NCBI RefSeq assembly: GCF_000426845.1
Contig: NZ_AUGD01000018.1
Location: 1 to 64,000 of the forward strand
Direction: 5' to 3'
Origin: Bradyrhizobium sp. in8p8
GTDB taxonomy: Bacteria > Pseudomonadota > Alphaproteobacteria > Rhizobiales > Xanthobacteraceae
Length of the DNA: 64,000 bases
The notes under the pieces were generated by a model, which was given only the letters and a program-made list of their open reading frames with translations, was not told the origin of the DNA and searched no databases. A program made the translations under genes and the position numbers. Position 1 is the first letter of the stretch. Every line of letters starts with the position of its first letter. Positions 29,196-37,951 of this stretch are shown here, piece by piece.

Positions 29196-29813
29196 TCAGG
29201 AAAAATCCGTCCAGCTCAGATGCCGCGAATCGAGGTCGCCGACTGAAACCGTTTCACGGATTTCCTCCGGTATGTGGAAGCTGCTGCGCAGGTATACGAG
29301 TGGCGTCGCCGTGGCTGAATGCGTCGCGCCGCGGACCTCCCCGACGAAGATCGAATGCGTCCTGGTCTCGAACTCCTGCGCCAGCACACAGTCGAACGCG
29401 GCGACCGCGTCCGCCAGCACCGGTGCGCCCGTCACACCGCGCCTCCATTGCCCGAACGCAAAGCGATCGTCGCCGTTGACGCCCTTCTGGCCGCTGAAGG
29501 TGAGCGCGAGCAGCGCGTGATCCTCGTGCAGGAAGTTGATCGCGAAGGCGCCTTCCTCGCGGATGCGCGCGTGGGCGCTGGCGTTACGGTTGACGCAGAC
29601 GATGAGCGATGGAGGATTATCGGAGAGCGAGCAAGCTGACGTTACGGTCAGTCCGGTGCGCCTGCCGTGCTCGGCACCGACTGTCACCAGGGCAACCGCG
29701 CCGGCGCATTGGCGCATCGCCTGCTTGAAATCCTTGGCATCGACGGTCACGCGGGAAAGCTCCGAAAGCAAAGGTGGGTGCGGCACGTTCGCGCCGCACC
29801 CGCGTTTGGTCAA
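29196..29813 (-). CDS. Flavin reductase-like domain protein (two-component monooxygenase reductase)
   Basis: 205 residues of the flavin reductase-like (DIM6/NTAB) family. FKQAMRQCAGAVALVTVGAE opens the domain, RTGLTVTSACSLSDNPPSLI and INFLHEDHALLA are typical flavin-contacting segments, and HSIFVGEV closes the core. It reduces FMN or FAD with NAD(P)H to feed a monooxygenase. Its start overlaps the stop of the luciferase-like gene by four bases, so the two are translationally coupled and almost certainly form one two-component flavin-dependent monooxygenase. Confidence 0.9.
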   Translation of the reverse strand: MTKRGCGANVPHPPLLSELSRVTVDAKDFKQAMRQCAGAVALVTVGAEHGRRTGLTVTSACSLSDNPPSLIVCVNRNASAHARIREEGAFAINFLHEDHALLALTFSGQKGVNGDDRFAFGQWRRGVTGAPVLADAVAAFDCVLAQEFETRTHSIFVGEVRGATHSATATPLVYLRSSFHIPEEIRETVSVGDLDSRHLSWTDFS

Positions 29814-30907
29814 GCCGCCTTCTTCGCGGAGCCGAGATGCTTCAGGCGCGGCATGACCTCGTTCTTGAGCAGCGCGAGCGAGTGGTGCCAGGCTTCCGGC
29901 TTGTGCTTGTAGTCGAAGCCGAACACACAGAGCACGCCGAAGCCGCCGACCTCGTCGTAGATCTTCTCAATCTTTTCGGCGACCGTCGAGGGTGAGCCGA
30001 CGATCCAGTTCCGCTTGGCGCAATATTCGACCGTCACATCGCTATCGGGCACGTCGGGCGCGTGTTTGAGATAGTCCTTGAAGCCGAAATGACCAAGGAG
30101 CGGCAGGAAGTACTCGCTCATCATCCGGCCCATCATGTCGCCGGTCGAGAGCTTCCAGGCCTCTTCGTCGGTGTCGGCCACGAACACCTCACGCACCAGT
30201 CGCCAGTCCTGCCGGTTCGGCTTCCGCCCTGTCTTTGCGGCACCGATCTCGACCGAATCCCAATGGCTGGAGACATAGGCCGGGTTGAGGTTGAGGCTCA
30301 TCGGAATGAAGCCGCGTTCGCCTGCGAGCTTCAGCGTGTCCGAGTTCTTGGAGAGACCGGCGACGCCGATCGGCGGATGCGGCGCCTGCAGCGGCTTGAT
30401 GTGGGGCTTGAGGAAGTCGAACATCGTGTCCGGCTTGGTCACCGTCCAGAACTTGCCCTTGTGGGTGAAGGGCGCCGGCTCTGTCCACAGCTTCAGGATG
30501 ATCTCCAGCGCCTCGCGCGTCATGTCGCGGTTCTGTCCGCTCATGCCGTCGACGTTGAACATCGCCCAGTCGCTTGGCAGGCCCGAGGCCGCGACGCCGA
30601 AATTGAGCCGGCCCTCGGAAAGATGGTCCAGCATCGCGACGCGGTTGGCGAGCTCGGCCGGATGGTGATAGGGCAGCAGGAAACCACCGGGACCGATGCG
30701 CAGACGTTTGGTCTGCAGCAGGGCTTGCGCGATCAAGAGATCCGGGGTGGGATTTGGTTCCCAAGGCGCGGTGTGGTGCTCACCGATCCAGGCCTCTTGG
30801 TAGCCGAGCTCGTCGAGCCAGCGCAGGACCTGCAGGTCCCAGTCATGCCCCTCCTTCAGCCCGCACTCCGGCGGATGCGAAGGCATCGTGAAATAGCCGA
30901 TCTCCAT
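29810..30907 (-). CDS. LLM-class flavin-dependent monooxygenase
   Basis: 365 residues. The ATG at 30907 is preferred over the one four codons upstream because a GAGGAAA ribosome binding site lies five bases before it. The luciferase-like TIM barrel shows EIGYFTMPSHPPE at the start, AWIGEHHTAPWEPNPTPDLL, RIGPGGFLLPYHHPAELANR and LDHLSEGRLNFGVA, all standard family segments. It uses reduced flavin and O2 to oxidise a substrate in the cytoplasm, fed by the flavin reductase encoded immediately downstream. The substrate is unknown. Divergent from the dgoK gene. Confidence 0.92.
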   Translation of the reverse strand: MEIGYFTMPSHPPECGLKEGHDWDLQVLRWLDELGYQEAWIGEHHTAPWEPNPTPDLLIAQALLQTKRLRIGPGGFLLPYHHPAELANRVAMLDHLSEGRLNFGVAASGLPSDWAMFNVDGMSGQNRDMTREALEIILKLWTEPAPFTHKGKFWTVTKPDTMFDFLKPHIKPLQAPHPPIGVAGLSKNSDTLKLAGERGFIPMSLNLNPAYVSSHWDSVEIGAAKTGRKPNRQDWRLVREVFVADTDEEAWKLSTGDMMGRMMSEYFLPLLGHFGFKDYLKHAPDVPDSDVTVEYCAKRNWIVGSPSTVAEKIEKIYDEVGGFGVLCVFGFDYKHKPEAWHHSLALLKNEVMPRLKHLGSAKKAA

Positions 30908-31123
30908 GGGTTTCCTCATCTGATGTTGACGCGTCTTGTCGCGCGTTGACGGAGTTGAGTGGCGAAGCTCGAGCAAGCGCTGTGCCAGCCCAACGAAGCC
31001 GCGAATTCATTAGAAGGGGCTGGTTTGCACGCGCAATAGCCGGTATCTCGGCGGAAGCCTCAGAGGCATCGTCTCATTGTCGCGAGACGGCGTCTTGGCC
31101 ATGAGACGATGACGAGGCCTGAT

Positions 31124-32038
31124 ATGATCGAACCCGCTTATGTCGCGGTGGATTGGGGCACCAGCAGCTTCCGGCTCTGGCTGGTCGACCGCACTGGCGA
31201 CGTCCTGGCCGAGCGCCGCAGCGGCGAAGGCATGCTGGCCGCGGCGAAGGCCGGCTTCCCGGCGGTGCTGCGATCGCATCTTGCGGCTGTCGAGGCGCCG
31301 GATCATTTGCCGGTGCTCGTCTGCGGCATGGCCGGGGCGCGCACCGGATGGGTCGAGGCCGGCTATGTCGATACGCCGGCGCCGCTCTCTGCCGTTCTGA
31401 AACAGGCCGTGCGCGTGCCGAGCGAGGTGCGAGACGTCCGGATCCTGCCGGGAATCGCGCAGCGCGACGCCGGCGCGCCGGACGTCATGCGCGGCGAGGA
31501 GACGCAATTGCTCGGCGCGCTCGGCGTCGATGCCGCAGGCGAGGCGCTGGTCTGCATGCCCGGCACGCATTCGAAATGGGTTTGCGTGAAGAACGGCATT
31601 GTCGAACGGTTTGCCACGTTCATGACCGGCGAGCTCTTCAGCGCGATCTCGCGCGAGACGATCCTGTCGCTCGCCGTCGCCGGCGCAGACGACGCCGAGG
31701 ATGTCGCGAGCTTCAAGGCGGCCGTGAAAGCAGCGTACGAGGCGCCGGCCTTCGCGGCCAATCTCCTGTTCGGCGCACGGTCGCGACAGCTTCTGTTCGG
31801 TGGCGCGCCGGCCGCGGCGCGCGAGACGATGTCGGGCACGTTGATCGGTATCGAGGTGGCCGCAGGGCTCTCCGGATCTGTGCCGCAAGCGGGCGTCAAG
31901 CTGATCGCCTCCGGCCGGCTTGCGATGCTGTACCGGCTGGCCTTCGATACACTGTCGGTTGCAGTGCAGCCGGTCGATGCGGACGAGGCCGTCCGCCACG
32001 GCCTCTCGATGGCGGCCGCCGCGATCTGGACGAAGTAG
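31124..32038 (+). CDS. dgoK: 2-dehydro-3-deoxygalactonokinase
   Basis: 304 residues from ATG 31124, favoured over the ATG at 31109 by a GAGG ribosome binding site seven bases upstream. The N-terminal phosphate-binding motif AVDWGTSSFRLWLVD and the motif CMPGTHSKWVCVKNG (about 142-156) are characteristic of DgoK. The C-terminus (LIGIEVAAGLSGSV, LIASGRLAMLYRLAFD) also fits. It phosphorylates 2-keto-3-deoxy-galactonate in the De Ley-Doudoroff galactose pathway. Fourteen bases separate it from the aldolase gene, so they form an operon. No galactonate dehydratase gene is present in the window. Confidence 0.92.
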   Translation: MIEPAYVAVDWGTSSFRLWLVDRTGDVLAERRSGEGMLAAAKAGFPAVLRSHLAAVEAPDHLPVLVCGMAGARTGWVEAGYVDTPAPLSAVLKQAVRVPSEVRDVRILPGIAQRDAGAPDVMRGEETQLLGALGVDAAGEALVCMPGTHSKWVCVKNGIVERFATFMTGELFSAISRETILSLAVAGADDAEDVASFKAAVKAAYEAPAFAANLLFGARSRQLLFGGAPAAARETMSGTLIGIEVAAGLSGSVPQAGVKLIASGRLAMLYRLAFDTLSVAVQPVDADEAVRHGLSMAAAAIWTK

Positions 32039-32051
32039 AAGGAAACTCGAG

Positions 32052-32696
32052 ATGAGCGTTGCCTTTCCGCCGATGAAGCGACCGCTGGTCGCGATCTTGC
32101 GCGGCGTCAAGCCCGAGGAGACCGAGGCCATCGTCGAGGTGCTGATCGATGCCGGCATGACCGCGATCGAGATTCCCCTGAACTCGCCCGATCCGTTCCG
32201 GTCCATCGCCATCGCGGTGAAGCGGGCGCCGGCCGGCGTGTTGATCGGCGCCGGCACGGTGCTGACCGTCGCCGACGTCGATCGTCTCCATGACGTTGGC
32301 GGCAGGCTGATGGTCTCCCCGAATGTGGATACCGGGGTATTGGCGCAGGCGCATCGGCACGGCATGGTGACGATGCCCGGGGTCTTCTCGCCGACCGAGG
32401 CGCTGCTCGCCGCGCGCTCGGGGGCATCGAGTCTGAAGTTCTTTCCGGCCAGCGTGCTCGGCGCCTCCGGCATCGCCGCGATCGCCGCCGTGCTGCCGCC
32501 GGGCGTGATGATTGCCGCGGTCGGCGGCGTCTCCGACCAGAATTTTGCGGAGTACGTCAAGGGCGGTGTAACCGCCTTCGGGCTCGGCTCCAGCCTCTAC
32601 AAGCCCGGCATGACGGCGGCCGATGTCGCCGCGCGCGCGAAAGCGACGATTACGGCTTACGATCGGGCAACTGTGAAAGAAATGAAGGCGCATTGA
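32052..32696 (+). CDS. dgoA: 2-dehydro-3-deoxy-6-phosphogalactonate aldolase
   Basis: 214 residues. The KDPG/KDPGal aldolase fold shows PLVAILRGVKPEETEAIVEV, Glu40 in AIEIPLNSP and the Schiff-base Lys129 in SLKFFPASVLG. AAVGGVS is the phosphate-binding loop. The preceding gene is dgoK, which identifies the galactonate rather than the gluconate branch: it splits KDPGal to pyruvate and glyceraldehyde 3-phosphate. Start at 32052 is preceded by the short ribosome binding site CGAGATG region, and the gene follows dgoK by 13 bases. Confidence 0.93.
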   Translation: MSVAFPPMKRPLVAILRGVKPEETEAIVEVLIDAGMTAIEIPLNSPDPFRSIAIAVKRAPAGVLIGAGTVLTVADVDRLHDVGGRLMVSPNVDTGVLAQAHRHGMVTMPGVFSPTEALLAARSGASSLKFFPASVLGASGIAAIAAVLPPGVMIAAVGGVSDQNFAEYVKGGVTAFGLGSSLYKPGMTAADVAARAKATITAYDRATVKEMKAH

Positions 32697-32792
32697 ACGA
32701 GCGGTGATCGCGTCAATCGATTGTGTTCATGGTACATCCGTGGCGACGTTCGTCCATCGCGCGCATGTGACCGGCTGAAGCAGGAGACCGAT

Positions 32793-34529
32793 ATGGCGAT
32801 CAACAACGTGGCCGATCTGTTCGTGGCAACGCTCGAACAGGCCGGCGTCAAGCGCATCTACGGCATCGTTGGAGACAGCCTGAATGCGCTGACCGAAGCG
32901 CTGCGCCGACGCGGCACCATCGAGTGGGTCCATGTCCGGCACGAGGAGGTCGCGGCGTTCGCCGCGGCCGGCGAAGCCGAAATGACGGGTAGTCTTGCGG
33001 TTTGCGCCGGCTCTTGCGGCCCTGGCAATCTGCATCTGATCAACGGCCTGTTCGACGCGCATCGCAGCCGCGTTCCGGTGCTGGCGATTGCCGCGCAGAT
33101 CCCCTCGGCCGAGATAGGCGGCGGCTATTTCCAGGAGACGCATCCGCAGAACCTTTTCCGCGAATGCAGCCACTATTGCGAGCTGGTGTCGGATCCGAGC
33201 CAGCTGCCTTATGTGCTGGAGAATGCCATTCGCGCCGCGGTCGGCCTGCGCGGCGTCGCCGTCGTCGCCATGCCCGGCGACGTCGCGTTCCGCAGTCCCC
33301 CGAAACGCGCGCTGTCGACGACGCGCGGCCTGACGCTGGCTGCCCCAAAGGTGGTGCCGCAGGCGGATGAGCTGAAGGCCCTCGCGGATCTCCTCAACGG
33401 CGCCGGGCGCATCACCCTGTTTTGCGGCCGCGGCTGCGCCGGTGCGCATGCGCCGCTGATGCAGCTCGCCGAGGCCCTGAAGAGCCCGATCGTGCATGCG
33501 CTCGGCGGCAAGGAGCATGTCGAGTACGATAACCCTTACGACGTCGGCATGACCGGCTTCATCGGCTTCTCCTCGGGCTATGCCGCGATGCATGCCTGCG
33601 ACGCGCTGGTGATGCTCGGCACCGATTTTCCCTACAAGCAGTTTTTTCCGACTGACTGCCAGGTCGCGCAGATCGACATCCGCCCGGAAAACCTCGGCCG
33701 CCGCTGCAAGATCGATCTCGGCCTCGTCGGCGATGTCAAGCTCACCATCGAGGCGCTGCTGCCGCTGCTCGAGACAAAGACGCAACGCAAGCATCTGGAC
33801 GACGCCATCGCGCACTACAAGAGAGCACGCGAGGGCCTCGACTCGCTCGCCAAGGGCACGCCGGGAAGTAAGCCGATTCATCCGCAATACCTCGCCAAGG
33901 TGATCAGCGATCATGCATCGGACGATGCCGTGTTCACCGCCGATGTCGGCACGCCGACGGTGTGGGCCGCGCGCTATCTCGACATGAACGGTCGCCGCCG
34001 GCTGATCGGGTCCTTCGTGCACGGCTCGATGGCCAATGCTATGCCGCAGGCGATCGGCGCGCAGGCCACCCAGCCTGGCCGTCAGGTGATCTCGCTGTCG
34101 GGCGACGGCGGCTTCACCATGCTGATGGGCGATCTGATCACACTGACGCAGATGAAGCTGCCGGTGAAGGTGGTCGTCTTCAATAATGGCGTGCTCGGCT
34201 TCGTCGCGCTGGAGATGAAGGCGGCCGGCTTCGTCGATACCAATGTCGACCTGGAGAATCCCGATTTCGCCGCGATGGCCCGTGCGATGGGGATCTTCGC
34301 GAAGCGCGTCGAGGACCCCGGCGACCTACCCGGCGCGGTCAAGCAGATGCTGGCGCATGACGGGCCGGCGCTGCTCGACGTCGTCACCGCCAAGCAGGAG
34401 CTGTCGATGCCGCCGACCATCACGGCCGAGCAGGTCAAGGGGTTCAGCCTCTGGGTTCTGCGTGCGGTGATGAACGGTCGCGGCGACGAGGTGCTCGATC
34501 TTGCGAAAACGAACTTGCTGTCGCGCTGA
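32793..34529 (+). CDS. poxB: Pyruvate dehydrogenase (quinone) / pyruvate oxidase-type TPP enzyme
   Basis: 578 residues, matching E. coli PoxB (about 572). The N-terminal TPP pyrimidine domain has KRIYGIVGDSLNALTEAL and the active-site Glu in RHEEVAAFAA. The middle FAD-binding-type domain is followed by the C-terminal PP domain with the cofactor motif GDGGFTMLMGDLITL...NNG (about 437-467). The membrane-binding C-terminal peptide is present but short (DEVLDLAKTNLLSR). Start 32793 is supported by AGGAG eight bases upstream. Converts pyruvate to acetate and CO2, passing electrons to quinone. An acetolactate-synthase-like paralogue is less likely given the FFCGRGC/GAHAPL pattern and gene length. 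Confidence 0.88.
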   Translation: MAINNVADLFVATLEQAGVKRIYGIVGDSLNALTEALRRRGTIEWVHVRHEEVAAFAAAGEAEMTGSLAVCAGSCGPGNLHLINGLFDAHRSRVPVLAIAAQIPSAEIGGGYFQETHPQNLFRECSHYCELVSDPSQLPYVLENAIRAAVGLRGVAVVAMPGDVAFRSPPKRALSTTRGLTLAAPKVVPQADELKALADLLNGAGRITLFCGRGCAGAHAPLMQLAEALKSPIVHALGGKEHVEYDNPYDVGMTGFIGFSSGYAAMHACDALVMLGTDFPYKQFFPTDCQVAQIDIRPENLGRRCKIDLGLVGDVKLTIEALLPLLETKTQRKHLDDAIAHYKRAREGLDSLAKGTPGSKPIHPQYLAKVISDHASDDAVFTADVGTPTVWAARYLDMNGRRRLIGSFVHGSMANAMPQAIGAQATQPGRQVISLSGDGGFTMLMGDLITLTQMKLPVKVVVFNNGVLGFVALEMKAAGFVDTNVDLENPDFAAMARAMGIFAKRVEDPGDLPGAVKQMLAHDGPALLDVVTAKQELSMPPTITAEQVKGFSLWVLRAVMNGRGDEVLDLAKTNLLSR

Positions 34530-34548
34530 TTTCGACTGAGGCGGGTTC

Positions 34549-34686
34549 GGTTCACCCCTCCCGAAGGGAGAGATCGGGTCGCATCGAAAGATGCGATCCG
34601 GGTGAGGGGTCACGGTCTCGCAGAGGGCTGCGGCCCCTCACCGGGATTGCTGCGCAATCCGACCTCTCCACGCCGGGGAGAGGTGA
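34549..34686. repeat. Palindromic intergenic repeat reaching into the next gene
   Basis: A double palindrome. The outer arms are cacccctcccgaagggagag and cctctccacgccggggagag-type stretches. Inside, gcatcgaaagatgc forms a hairpin, and ggattgctgcgcaatcc a second one. The family 'CTCACCCGGATCGCATC...' is familiar from Bradyrhizobium intergenic regions. Its right half encodes the C-terminal tail of the membrane protein at 34610-35002. Confidence 0.55.
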
Positions 34687-35002
34687 AGGTCCGCCAATGC
34701 AGCACGGCCCCAATCAGTAGCGCCGGCAAGAAGCCGAGCGCGATCAGGAAATGCGGCAGCGCCTTCGGCGAGGCGAAAGCGATGGCGATGTCGGAGATCA
34801 GCCAGAGTGCCGCAAACATCACCGCAAAATCCGCGCGCGGAGAGCGCAGATGGTAGAACACTGCAGTGATGATGATGGCGGGACCGATCGCGACGGCAAT
34901 CGTGATCGCCGTCAGCTCCTTCGGCGTCAGCGCGTCGAGCACCATCGAGGCCAGCAGCCAGAGCGCGGCGAACATGGCGACGATGTCGAGCGGATGCCGC
35001 AA
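34610..35002 (-). CDS. Small membrane protein with an internal duplication and a repeat-encoded tail
   Basis: About 130 residues from a TTG at 35002, chosen because a perfect AGGAGGT ribosome binding site (35015-35009) stands six bases upstream; the open frame begins at a TTG at 35056 with no such site. Four hydrophobic segments: IVAMFAALWLLASMVLDALT, AITIAVAIGPAIIITAVFYH, FAVMFAALWLISDIAIAFA and FLIALGFLPALLIGAVLHW. The first and third are clearly related (MFAALWLxxxxxxAxxxPK), so the protein is a duplicated two-helix unit. The last roughly 20 residues (SPRRGEVGLRSNPGEG...) are translated from the palindromic repeat. Function unknown. Confidence 0.6.
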   Translation of the reverse strand: MRHPLDIVAMFAALWLLASMVLDALTPKELTAITIAVAIGPAIIITAVFYHLRSPRADFAVMFAALWLISDIAIAFASPKALPHFLIALGFLPALLIGAVLHWRTFTSPRRGEVGLRSNPGEGPQPSARP

Positions 35003-35008
35003 TCCAAT

Positions 35009-35015
35009 ACCTCCT
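35009..35015 (-). promoter_or_regulatory. Strong ribosome binding site deciding a TTG start
   Basis: AGGAGGT on the minus strand, six bases before the TTG at 35002. It is one of the best Shine-Dalgarno sequences in the window and is the reason to start the small membrane protein there. Confidence 0.6.
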
Positions 35016-35071
35016 GCAGGGAGCGTTATCGTTGTGGCCGGAACTCCATCCGTCAAGTTAAAACCCGCTAA

Positions 35072-35980
35072 TCATTCCTCGTCACTCCCCGGCGTCGGGC
35101 GCAGCATGAAATGACCGAAAGCGGTGGCGATGGGCTTCTCCGCATCGTCCTGCCAGGCCCGCGCCTCGAATGCGACGATGCGCCGGCCCTGTTTCACAAT
35201 CGAGACATTGGCGAACGTGTCGAGGGCGCGGCCGGAGCGCAGATAGTTGATGGTGAGGCCGATCGGCTTCGGCGGCGCCGCAGCGCCGAGCTCGCGCGCG
35301 ACGCCGATGATGGCGGTGGTCTCCAGGAAGGCGCCGGTCATGCCGCCGTGGATCGCCGGCAGGATCGGGTTGCCGACAATCTGCGGCGAGAACGGCATGG
35401 TCAGCGTGCCGTCGTCGTTGACGCGGATGCCAAGCGCGCGCGCGAACGGGCTGTTCGCGAACGGGCCATCCGGATTCTCCGGCGCCTCCAGCGTCGGAAT
35501 GTTGCGTGCATCCATGCGGCGGTCGGCAAGCATGTTGGTGCGGTTGGCGCCGATCATGAAGCAGGCGGTCGCGGTTGCGACCGGATCGTCCTCGGATTCC
35601 TGATAGGCGGTTGAGCGCACGAAGGCGATCGAGCGCGTGGTGCGATAGCAGACCGAGTGCGCCTTGATGTCGAGGCCCGGCGTCGCCGGCTTCTGGTAAT
35701 CGATCCGCAGGTCGAGCGTGGCGATGGCGCGTGTGCCGTCCAGCGCGAGCTGCACCGCCATGCCGCAGCTCTCGTCCAGCATCGCAGTGACGACACCGCC
35801 ATGAATAACGCCGGTCTCGGTATCGCCGACGAAAACGGGACGGTAGGGCAGGCTGGACCAGGCTTCGGCGGGCGCGAAGCGGTCGAGCTGAAGCCCGCTG
35901 ATATGGCCATAATCGGAGCGGCGGCCCTTGATCGCCTCGGCGAGTTCCTCGAATGGGAGGGTGGTCGGTGAAGTGGACAT
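35072..35980 (-). CDS. Tandem hot-dog thioesterase (PaaI/YigI type duplication)
   Basis: 302 residues carrying two hot-dog domains. The first (about 20-150) has VIHGGVVTAMLDESCGMAVQ, the helix motif with the catalytic Asp of PaaI-type thioesterases, then LDLRIDYQKPATPG. The second (about 165-295) has PAIHGGMTGAFLETTAIIGV, where Glu takes the Asp position, then LTINYLRSGRALDTF. Such double hot-dog proteins hydrolyse acyl-CoA thioesters. Its location is not in an obvious acyl-CoA operon; it follows a small membrane protein gene on the same strand. Confidence 0.85.
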   Translation of the reverse strand: MSTSPTTLPFEELAEAIKGRRSDYGHISGLQLDRFAPAEAWSSLPYRPVFVGDTETGVIHGGVVTAMLDESCGMAVQLALDGTRAIATLDLRIDYQKPATPGLDIKAHSVCYRTTRSIAFVRSTAYQESEDDPVATATACFMIGANRTNMLADRRMDARNIPTLEAPENPDGPFANSPFARALGIRVNDDGTLTMPFSPQIVGNPILPAIHGGMTGAFLETTAIIGVARELGAAAPPKPIGLTINYLRSGRALDTFANVSIVKQGRRIVAFEARAWQDDAEKPIATAFGHFMLRPTPGSDEE

Positions 35981-36115
35981 GGCGATGTTCTAGACCAGTG
36001 TGGCGCCCTGCAAAACCCCGAATGGGCGTTACTGGCGGGCCCCGAGTGGTTTGGCCTCGACAGGGCCGGCGGAAGCGACGATGGTGGGGCTTCGTTCGAC
36101 CAGCAAGGAGCGCCC

Positions 36116-36433
36116 ATGGCCGACCCCGAAACGCCCTCGACCGCCCAGGGGCCCGTCACTATTTCGACGTCCAGCGCCGAGCGCGCGCCGATCATCTATT
36201 TCGACGGCGCCTCCTGCTTTGGCCATCACAACGGCGCGATCCAGATCGAGCTCGCCGCCAACCTCCTGATGCCTGTCGGCGCCGCCGTCAGGGTGGACGT
36301 GGTTCAGACAGCGCACTTGCGCTGTAGCGTGGCCGCGGCGCTGGCGCTGCGTGAAGCGCTCGACAAGGCGCTGGCGATGTACAAGCAAGGTCAGCAGCAG
36401 CCGAACGAGGAAATTCCAGCGGTGAAGAACTAA
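36116..36433 (+). CDS. Unknown 105-residue protein
   Basis: Not recognised. Soluble; a central stretch IIYFDGASCFGHHNGAIQIE resembles the start of DUF3467-type proteins, which read FxNxxxxxxxxxxxxLxF, with AAVRVDVVQTAHLRCSVAAA following. A helical C-terminus (LREALDKALAMYKQGQ) is Gln-rich. Start ATG 36116 has AAGGAG ten bases upstream. Monocistronic, between a thioesterase and an amidase that face it from both sides. Confidence 0.7.
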   Translation: MADPETPSTAQGPVTISTSSAERAPIIYFDGASCFGHHNGAIQIELAANLLMPVGAAVRVDVVQTAHLRCSVAAALALREALDKALAMYKQGQQQPNEEIPAVKN

Positions 36434-36472
36434 GGCTGGAGTGCGATTGCCTGTCAGCGCAATCGCAGGTTC

Positions 36473-37942
36473 TCAGGCTACATGCACCTTCGGCTTCTTG
36501 CCGCCGTTCCACTTGCCGTCGAGCGCGCGTTCGATCTGGGCGGCGAGTTGCAGCAAGAGGCCGTCATTGGCCTGCTTGGCAATGGCCTGGATGCCGAGCG
36601 GCAGGCCGTGGTTCTGAGATGCCATCGGCATCGAGATCGCCGGTATGCCGCAGAGATTGGCGAGCGGCGTAAAGGCGAAATTGCGCCAGAGATTGCCGAA
36701 CCAGTCGAGCACGTCGGGATTGTCGGAGATGGTGAGGTATTCCCTGGTACCGACCTTCGGCGTCGGCAGCGCGGTGATCGGCGTCAGAATCACGTCCCAC
36801 TGCTCGAAGAAGGTGCCGAAGCCGCGCGAGGTCGTGTTGAACACGGCCTGCATCTTCGCCCGCTCCGCGAAGCTGGTGTGCCGGCCAGCTTCCCAGATGC
36901 GAATATTCATGGGTTCGATCAGATCTTCCGGCGGTTTTTCCAACCCGCGCGCAGCGAGCATGTTGGAGATCACGACTGCGAAGTTCGAAATGTAGCAGGT
37001 GGTCTGCGCCGCGAACGCGGCGCGGAAGTCGATCTCGGGCAGGGCGTAGTCGACGTGATGGCCGAGGCCTTCGAGGAAGCGGCCCGCCTTCTCCAACTCG
37101 GCGGCGATCTCGGGCGTCGCGGTGTAATCGCCCCAGGTGTGCGAGAGCGCGATGCGAAGCTTGGCCGGGTCGCGCTTGATCATCTCGGAATAGGGCTGCG
37201 CCGTGTTCCAGAAGGGCATGAACTCGCCGGGGGCCGGCCCGCGGGCATGGTCGAGGAAGGCCGCCGTGTCGCGCACCGAGCGCGACTGGCAGCCCTGGAT
37301 CGAGACGAGGCCGGTGAGATCCGACATGTGCGGCGCGAGCGAGAACACGCCGCGCGAGACCTTCAGTCCGATATTGCCGTTGACGCCGGCGGGAATACGA
37401 ATCGAGCCGCCCCCATCGGTGGCATGCGCGATCGGCACCACACCGGCGGCGACCATCGCCGCGCTGCCGGCGGACGAGCCGCACGTGGTGTAGTCGGTGT
37501 TCCAGGGATTGCGTGTGACGTAAACGGCGGGATTGTCCGCGGAGCTGCACACGCCGAATTCCGGCGTCGTCGTCCGTCCGATGAGATTGAGCCCGGCTTG
37601 GCGGAATTTGCCGGTCAGGAACGTGTCTGCGCTCGCACGGTTGCCGCGCATCAGCAGCGAGCCCATTTCCTGCAGCCGTCCCTTCATGGTCGGCCCCAGA
37701 TCCTTCATCAGGAAGGGCAGGCCGGCGAAGGGGCCGGCGAGGTTGGCGCCATCCTTGGCCGGGTCCGCGATCACGTCCTCGAACAGCTCGACCACGCCCG
37801 ACAGCGCGGGGTCGACCTTGGCGACCCCGGCAGCGGCCTGCCGCGCCAATTCCTTCGCCGTCAGCTCGCCCTTGCGGACGCGCCCCGCCAGCGCGATGCC
37901 ATCGTGCTGCGCCCATTCATTCCAGCTCATCGGCAAAGTCAT
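36473..37942 (-). CDS. Amidase (amidase-signature family)
   Basis: 489 residues from ATG 37942; the earlier ATG at 37951 lies only one base after the GAGGAG site, which is too close. The signature GSSAGSAAMVAAGVVPIAHA and DGGGSIRIPAGVNGNIGLK carry the Ser-cisSer-Lys triad, with the catalytic Lys in FAGLPFLMKD. The C-terminal half (NLWRNFAFTPLANLCGIPAI) matches the family. Related enzymes act on small amides including 6-aminohexanoate cyclic dimer or aryl-acyl amides; the substrate cannot be read from sequence. It is monocistronic. Confidence 0.88.
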   Translation of the reverse strand: MTLPMSWNEWAQHDGIALAGRVRKGELTAKELARQAAAGVAKVDPALSGVVELFEDVIADPAKDGANLAGPFAGLPFLMKDLGPTMKGRLQEMGSLLMRGNRASADTFLTGKFRQAGLNLIGRTTTPEFGVCSSADNPAVYVTRNPWNTDYTTCGSSAGSAAMVAAGVVPIAHATDGGGSIRIPAGVNGNIGLKVSRGVFSLAPHMSDLTGLVSIQGCQSRSVRDTAAFLDHARGPAPGEFMPFWNTAQPYSEMIKRDPAKLRIALSHTWGDYTATPEIAAELEKAGRFLEGLGHHVDYALPEIDFRAAFAAQTTCYISNFAVVISNMLAARGLEKPPEDLIEPMNIRIWEAGRHTSFAERAKMQAVFNTTSRGFGTFFEQWDVILTPITALPTPKVGTREYLTISDNPDVLDWFGNLWRNFAFTPLANLCGIPAISMPMASQNHGLPLGIQAIAKQANDGLLLQLAAQIERALDGKWNGGKKPKVHVA

Positions 37943-37951
37943 GACGTCCAT

